Source: Hyphomicrobium_A sp963812795 (lineage in GTDB: Bacteria > Pseudomonadota > Alphaproteobacteria > Rhizobiales > Hyphomicrobiaceae). From it: a DNA stretch of 64,000 bases. The notes under the pieces are model-generated. The model searched no databases and was not told the DNA's origin. It was given only the letters and a program-made list of their open reading frames with translations. Each line of letters opens with the position of its first letter. Within the stretch, counting starts at the first letter, position 1. This document shows positions 58,671-64,000 of this stretch, piece by piece. Position numbers and translations under genes: made by a program. The DNA lies in contig CAWEWG010000007.1 in the NCBI GenBank assembly GCA_963812795.1, forward strand, positions 744,001 through 808,000, given 5' to 3'.

Positions 58671-60491
58671 CTAAAGCGCCGCGGTGGCGTGCCGGAGCCA
58701 GGCGCGCGCGTCCTCGTCGAGCTCGGGAGCGAGCGCTGCCGCCACGCGCGCGTGGTAGTCGTCGAGCCAGGCGATCTCGTCGGCGGTCAGCATGTCCTTG
58801 ACGATGAGCCGCCGGTCGATCGGCGCCAGCGTCAGCGTCTCAAAGCCCATCGTCTCGCGGTCGGCGCCCGGCAGCTTCGTGCAGCTCGGTGACCAGCACC
58901 AGGTTCTCGATGCGGATGCCGTAGGCGCCCTCCTTGTAATAGCCCGGCTCGTTGGAGAGAATCATGCCCGGCTCCAGCACCGCCATGCCGGCGCGCGAGA
59001 TCGACTGCGGCCCCTCGTGCACCGACAGATAGCTGCCGATGCCATGGCCGGTGCCGTGGTCGTAGTCGAGACCGTGCTGCCACAGCGCGCGGCGCGCGAA
59101 CGGGTCGAGGTCGATGCCGCGCGTGCCCTTGGGAAAGCGCGCGGTGGCGATGGCGATGTGCCCCTTGAGCACCAGCGTGAAGCGCTCGCGCATCTCGTCC
59201 GTCGGCTTGCCGATGGCGACGGTGCGCGTGATGTCGGTGGTGCCGTCGAGATATTGCGCGCCGCTGTCGATGAGGAACAGCTCGCCCGGTCGCAGCTTGC
59301 GGTTGGTCGCCTCGCTGACGCGGTAGTGGACGATGGCGCCGTTGGGCCCGCTGCCGGAGATGGTGTCGAAGCTGAAATCTCGCGCAGCTGGTTGGTGGCG
59401 CGGCGGAAGCCCTCCAGGCGCCGCACCGCCTCGATCTCGTCGAGCGCGCCGGTGGCGGCGGCGCCGTCGAGCCAGGCAAGGAAGCGGGTGACGGCGAGCG
59501 CCGTCGCGCAGATGCGCGGCGCGCGCGCCCTTGATCTCGGCGGCGTTCTTGATCGCCTTCAGCGCCAGCGAGGGATCGGGCCCGCGCGCGATGCGCCTTG
59601 GCGCCGCCGAGCGCGCGCGCGAACCAATAGCCGGCGGTGTGGGGATCGAGGCGCACGCGCTTGCCGGCCGTGCGCAGCGCCTTCAGCCGGTCGGCGAGGG
59701 CGGCCGGCTCGCTGATCTTGGCGAACGTCTCGAGCTGCGCGCGCACTGCCGGCGCCAGCTTGTCGGCGGCGATGAACAGCTCCGGCTTGCCGCTCGCCGG
59801 AACGATCGCGAAGGCGAGCGCCACCGGCGTGTGCGGGATGTCGGAGCCGCGGATGTTGAACACCCAGGCGACGCTGTCGCTCAGCGTGAGGACGACGGCA
59901 TCCTGCTTGTCGGCCTTCAGGCGCTTCTGGATGTCGGCGATCTTGTCCTGCGCCGAGCGGCCGGCGAACTTCTGCGGATGCAGGGTGACCGGGTCGGCCG
60001 GCGCCGGCGGGCGCGCCCGGCCCCACACGCGGTCGACGAGGTTGCGGGCCGTGGGAACGAGCTTGATGCCGTGCGGCTTCAGCGCCGCTTCCAGGCGCTC
60101 GATCTCGGCGATGGTGTGCAGGCGCGGATCGAAACCGACGGCCTGGCCGCGCGACAGGTGCTCGGCGAGCCACTCGCCGATGGCGCCGCGCGCCACGCTG
60201 GAGACGTCGATCAGCCCCGGCTCGACTTCGGCGCGCGCCTGCACCGTATAGCGGCCGTCGACGAACAGCGTCGCCGATCTTCTTGGTGACGATGGCGAGG
60301 CCGGCCGAGCCGGAAAAGCCCGTCAGCCATTGGAGACGCGCCGCGCATGCCGGCACGTATTCGCCCTGATGCTCGTCGGCGCGCGGCACGAGGTAGGCGT
60401 CGAGCTTGGCGGCGGCCATGAGGCGCCGCAGCTCCTTGATGCGCTCGGTGGCGGCGCCGCGCTCGGACTGGCTTTCGAAGGTCTGGAACAT
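58671..60491 (-). CDS. pepP: aminopeptidase P (Xaa-Pro), frame broken five times
   Basis: An M24 metallopeptidase of the ~600-residue aminopeptidase P2 type, removing the residue before proline. N-terminal MFQTFESQSERGAATERIKE; then LQWLTGFSGSAGLAIV; the catalytic domain has SGSGPNGAIVHYR, LFLIDSGAQYLDGTTDITR (DxxG...D), YDHGTGHGIGSYLSVHEGPQ, NEPGYYKEGAYGIRIENLVL. Extra bases near 60275, 59593, 59496, 59371-59372 (two) and 58878; correction gives ~604 residues. The bases involved at 59371 leave TCA, TCG and TCC as options, all Ser. Start ATG 60491, stop TAG 58671-58673. Confidence 0.9.
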
Positions 60492-60562
60492 GGCAGCCTG
60501 TTTAAGCGCGTTGCGCCGGCGCGGGCAATTCGCATTGCCGCGCACGTACAACTGGCGTCTCC

Positions 60563-61440
60563 TCAGCGCCGCTTGCGCAGCGTCAGCGTCGACCATTCGC
60601 CGATGCGGCGGTGCTGGATGAGGACGAAGCCGTGGGCGGCGTAGGCGGCGATCACCGCAGCGGCCTCCGGGTTGAGGATGCCGGACAGGATGACGACTGC
60701 CGCCTCGGCGCAGCGAGCGTGGAAACGCTGCCGGCCAGCGTGCGCAGGGGGCCGGCGAGGATGTTGGCGATGATGAGGTCGAAGGGCGCGGCATGCCGCA
60801 GCCACGGATGGTCGAGGCCGAGCGCGCAGGCGGTGGCGATGCGGCGGGCGCCGTTGGCGTCGGCGTTGGCGCGCGCCACCTCGACCGCGATGGGATCGGA
60901 ATCGGTGGCGATGACCTGCGCGCCGCGCATGCAGCGCGCCGCCGCGATGGCGAGCACGCCCGATCCGCAGCCGAGGTCGAGCACGCGGCGAAATCGCCCT
61001 GCGCGCGCCAGCTTGTCGATGGCGAGCAGGCAGCCGAGCGTGGTCGCGTGGTGCGCCGTGCCGAAGGCTTCGCCGGCATCGACGACGATGGCGCGCGGGC
61101 CGTAGGGGATGCGCCCGCGGTCGTGGCTGCCGTGCACGACGAAGCGGCCGGCGATGACCGGCGGCAGCGCGGCCTGCGAGATCGCCACCCAGTTGAGGTC
61201 GGGCAGGTCTTCCAGCGCCGACGTTGGCGATCGGCCGGCCCTTCTCGGCCCGCAGCGCCATCGGCGGCGGCTTCGGCGTCGGCGCGGCTCTGCGCGTAGG
61301 CTTCGATGCGCCAGGCGCCGGCGCCGTCCTCGAACAGCGTCACGGCATCGAGCGGCGGTTCGGCCGCCGTCGAGCGCGTCGGAAATCGCCTGCGCCACGC
61401 CGAGATCGGTCGTGCGCACGGAAAGCTTGGTGCTGGCCAT
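60563..61440 (-). CDS. prmA: ribosomal protein L11 methyltransferase PrmA, frame broken several times
   Basis: PrmA trimethylates ribosomal protein L11. N-terminal MASTKLSVRTTDLGVAQAI; SAM site RVLDLGCGSGVLAIAAARCM; LIIANILAGPLRTLAG with the NxxA-like motif; end VILSGILNPEAAAVIAAYAA. Extra bases near 61368, 61259 and 61219, and a fourth disturbance near 60705-60718 that is either two extra bases or one missing. Corrected length ~290. It starts four bases after the likely stop of the DUF3754 gene and precedes pepP by 71 bases. Confidence 0.88.
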
Positions 61441-61443
61441 CGT

Positions 61444-62933
61444 CTATGCTGCCGCTGCGCCCTGGGCGGCGCCGCCGTCGCGTCATGCCGGCGGCCGATG
61501 GCATTGCCTTCGAACTCCATGCCCTCGGCGCTGACCGGCTCGGGCAGCTCGTCGAGGAAGGCGTCCCACTTCTTGTCGATGTGCTGCGCGGCGTCCTTCG
61601 GCTGCATGGCCTCGAGGCGCCCGTCGGGATGCTCGACGACGAGGCCGTCGGCGATCAGTCGCTCCAGCGCGTCGGAGATGTCGAAGTCGACGCTGACGCC
61701 GAAGCTCGCCGCGAGATACTGCTCGATGGCCGCGTCGATGTCGGGGATGTCCTGGCGCCGCGCGCTCTCCTTCGTCAGCACGCTGTAGAGCAGCATCTCT
61801 TCCTTGATGTCCTCCTCGGCGGCGCGGGCGGCGAGTTTCAGCATGACGCCGCGGTTGTCGGCCATGGCGTGGAAGTAGAGGTTCTGCGCCATCACCACCA
61901 TGTAGCGCTGCTTCTGGTTCATGAAGTTCACGCTCTGGCGGAAGGCGATGCCGCCGAGGCCGACCATGGCCCCGAGCGCCGCGATCGGGTTCGTCGCCAG
62001 CAGCGCGATCTTGCCGGCGGCGCCGAACAGCGCCGAGGCCGAGGCCGCCGCCCGCCGTCGCGCCCAGCCGCAGCTTGTCGAAGAAGCGGAAGCGCACGCG
62101 CGTGTTCGGGAAAGACCATCTCGAGATCGCTTCTCGGGATGTTCTTGAACAGCTTCATGTAGATGCAGTTTGCCTTGACCTCCGGCGGCATGCCGTCGCG
62201 CTCGCGCTTGACGATCTTCTCGGCCTCGCGGCGGCTGAGCTTCTTCGTCTGCATGAGCTCGCGCACGCGCATTGTCGAACGGCTTCAGCTTGAACAGCAG
62301 GAACAGCCGCTGGAAGAGCGGGATGTCGAACTGCTCGCGCAGATAGAATTTCTGCCAGCGGCGGCGGTTGTCGCGCTTGCTCGAGGCGCCGCGATAGTAC
62401 AGCAGCACCTCCTCGAAGACGTCGAGGTCGACCTGCAGGTCGAGGCCGTAGGCGGATTCTCGCGTCAGGATCTGCTCGACGTCATTGTGGTCGATGCGGA
62501 CGTAGTTCGCCTGGTTGAGGATGCGCGTCATGCCCTCGATCACGCGCGCCTGCATGACGGCGCGCTCGTCCGGCGTGAAGGTGCGCGTCATCAGCAGGTC
62601 GCTGTCGGGGCTGAACGGCTCGTAGGTCTCCTCGAGCTCGTTCAGTTGCGCGTTGTACTGCTGGCGGCGCCAGTGATCGAGGTAGCGGAAGAAGCGGCGC
62701 GCCTCTTTGCCCTGTCCCGCCGGCCAGGCCGTCGGCGCCGTCAGGCGGTCGAGCAGCGCAAAGCGGGTGACCGGGATGAAGCGCTCCTTGCCGCGTGCGC
62801 TCTCGGGCATCACGGCGTCGAAGGCGGAGACCTTCTCTTCCGTTGGTGCCGCGGCGGCGGCGCTTCCCGTCATCCTGGCGAAGATACCTGTCGGTGCGGC
62901 GGTCGGCGCTGCCTGCACGTCGGTCGAAGACAT
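61444..62933 (-). CDS. DUF3754-type membrane protein, frame broken three to five times
   Basis: A large protein of the DUF3754/TMEM143 family. The N-terminal region has ERFIPVTRFALLDRLTAP, DVEQILTRESAYGLDLQVDL and LYYRGASSKRDNRRRWQKFY; then MKLFKNIPRSDLEMVFPNTR and a membrane segment (LFGAAGKIALLATNPIAALG). Extra bases at 62273, 62107 and 62034. Two more near the end (CGG-C before ATG, ACG-C before GAC) would give ...RRMTDGGAAQGAAAA with stop TAG at 61444-61446 and a whole-number length of 494. GAGGGGAG before the ATG at 62933. Function unknown. Confidence 0.78.
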
Positions 62934-63236
62934 GTTCGGGCTCCCCTCTGGCGCGCTACTCAGGGGGTCAAGTACCACCCCCGCGCACGGCCCCGATTGC
63001 AGCCGCACGCCGAGGCTTTTCTAGGGTGGAAGTGCTTGGATTGTCGAGACTTGCCGGTCGCTGCAGGCACATTTGCGACGCCCTGTGGCGCCGCGCTCGG
63101 CCGGCGTCTGCCAAGTCGCTGAAATGGCGCTGCAACCTGTTGATTCTTTGCGTTGATAACCCGCGCGCGCGCCACAGTCGTGCCCTTGTTCACCATAAGA
63201 ACAAACCTGTGCGTACCAACGTGAGAGGGCATAGCG
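62934..63236. other. divergent intergenic region
   Basis: About 303 bases between divergent genes, so two promoters are expected. No coding sequence or RNA was recognised. Confidence 0.4.
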
Positions 63237-64000
63237 GTGCGTCTTGTTTCCCGCTTTTTTTGCGTCGTCGGTCTGGGATTTCTGCCACTGGTTGGGGCTG
63301 AGGCCCGCGAGCGTTTGGTGATGCCGTTCGATTGCGGCGTCGAAGGGGGCGAGGTTCGCCTCAACCCGAGCGTCGAGAAGAGCTACCGCATCGTCGGCGG
63401 CCGCGACGAGCAGACGATCACCACCTGCGCCAAGTCGACATCGGCCAGCTTGCCGCACCGTCATGGTGCACAAGTTCGCCGTATCCTGCGGTGGCACCCC
63501 CGTTGCCTGGGTCGACATTGCCGCCGCCATCCACTCCGCCGATGCCAATCGCGCCTGGCTCGAGGGCGGGCGGCTCAACCTCGTGATGCCGGTGCGCAAT
63601 CGGCCGGAAGCCGCCGCCGCCTGCCTCGACCGGCCGACGACGGGCGGCTCGGGCCTCGAGCGGCGCGTGGTGCTCGGCGGCGATTGCCTGCCATGGCGGC
63701 GCAAGGCCGCGTTCGAGCATCTGGTGCTGCCGGGCGGTTTTGCCCCAGTCGGCGAGCTTGGAGCGCGGCTGATGGTCGGTGCGGCCGCCAATGAGGCTGC
63801 AGTGAACCTTGACGACGCCGACGCCTTAGCGCTGCAGCCGCAGCCGCTGCTGGTGTCCATGACGGACGCCGAGATGGCCGTCGCCAAGGCCGATCCCGCG
63901 GCCGTGCTCGAGCCGCGCGGCCAGCCCGAGACATTCGAGACGGCACTCGAGCCGGATGCCAGCTGGCGACGACTGGATCACTGTCGTCCACTCCGGTCCC
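63237..64000 (+). CDS. secreted protein of unknown function, incomplete at the window end, frame broken twice
   Basis: Start GTG 63237, with GAGAGGG seven bases upstream. Signal peptide-like start (RLVSRFFCVVGLGFLPLVGA), then LVMPFDCGVEGGEVRLNPSV and a region with CRTVMVHKFAVSCGGTPVAW after frame correction. An extra T at 63450 (AGC-T before TGC) and another at 63964 (AGC-T before GGC) each leave synonymous Ser codons. After the second, the frame reads DDWITVVHSGP to the window end. The two Cys pairs suggest periplasmic disulfides. I do not recognise a named family. Confidence 0.65.

Noticed and set aside
59559..63008. A single 1149-codon protein
   Set aside because: It is a chance run through three broken genes (DUF3754, prmA, pepP), whose conserved domains switch frames inside it.

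Overview
The window is high-GC DNA from an alphaproteobacterium, most likely of the order Hyphomicrobiales (Rhizobiales). This rests on the gene families (DUF2852, extensin-like, DUF2189, DUF6481, zf-CHCC) and on the gene order of the division/cell-wall cluster. The genus cannot be told from sequence alone. No tRNA, rRNA, CRISPR array, transposase or phage gene was seen. The one structured RNA is the RNase P RNA (about 31645-32055, + strand).

Layout. 1-5778: tail of a cupin-type regulator, glutamine amidotransferase, FAD monooxygenase, zinc-finger protein, alpha/beta hydrolase, extensin-like lipoprotein and three small or secreted proteins. 6061-9057: ergothioneine genes egtB and egtD, which overlap, then a TetR regulator. 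9058-16679: a 29-bp inverted repeat, two DUF2852 membrane proteins, a pentapeptide-repeat protein, a fused HyuA/HyuB hydantoinase-oxoprolinase carrying an in-frame palindromic repeat, a DjlA-like co-chaperone and a peptidoglycan amidase. 16926-33280: DUF2189 and SH3 proteins, tex, several small proteins, recQ, an SDR, a von Willebrand A protein, GTP-type PEP carboxykinase, a lipase-maturation-factor protein, rnpB and a dihydrofolate reductase. 33648-53699: the complete dcw cluster mraZ-rsmH-ftsL-ftsI-murE-murF-mraY-murD-ftsW-murG-murC-murB-ddl-ftsQ-ftsA-ftsZ, followed by lpxC. 53950-57205: bamD and ligA, with no recN between them. 57277-64000: sulfotransferase-like gene, aminopeptidase P, prmA, a DUF3754 membrane protein and the start of a secreted protein.

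How the genes work together. The dcw block makes the peptidoglycan precursor from UDP-MurNAc through lipid II (murE, murF, mraY, murD, murG, murC, murB, ddl) and the septal machine that uses it (ftsL, ftsI, ftsW, ftsQ, ftsA, ftsZ). lpxC and bamD add outer-membrane lipid A synthesis and protein assembly. Many neighbours are coupled by ATGA or GTGA overlaps.

The most striking observation is not a gene. About 42 single-base insertions break the reading frames of otherwise normal housekeeping genes (tex, recQ, pckG, the LMF gene, murF, mraY, murD, ftsW, murG, bamD, ligA, pepP, prmA and others). In every case the extra base can be placed next to a codon third position, so the wobble position carries two different bases, and in about 36 of the 42 either base gives the same amino acid. 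Removing one base per site restores proteins of normal family length. This looks like a consensus in which two strain alleles were both written out (a metagenomic or mixed-strain assembly artefact) rather than gene decay or programmed frameshifting. Apparent fusions and pseudogenes in this window should be read with that in mind.
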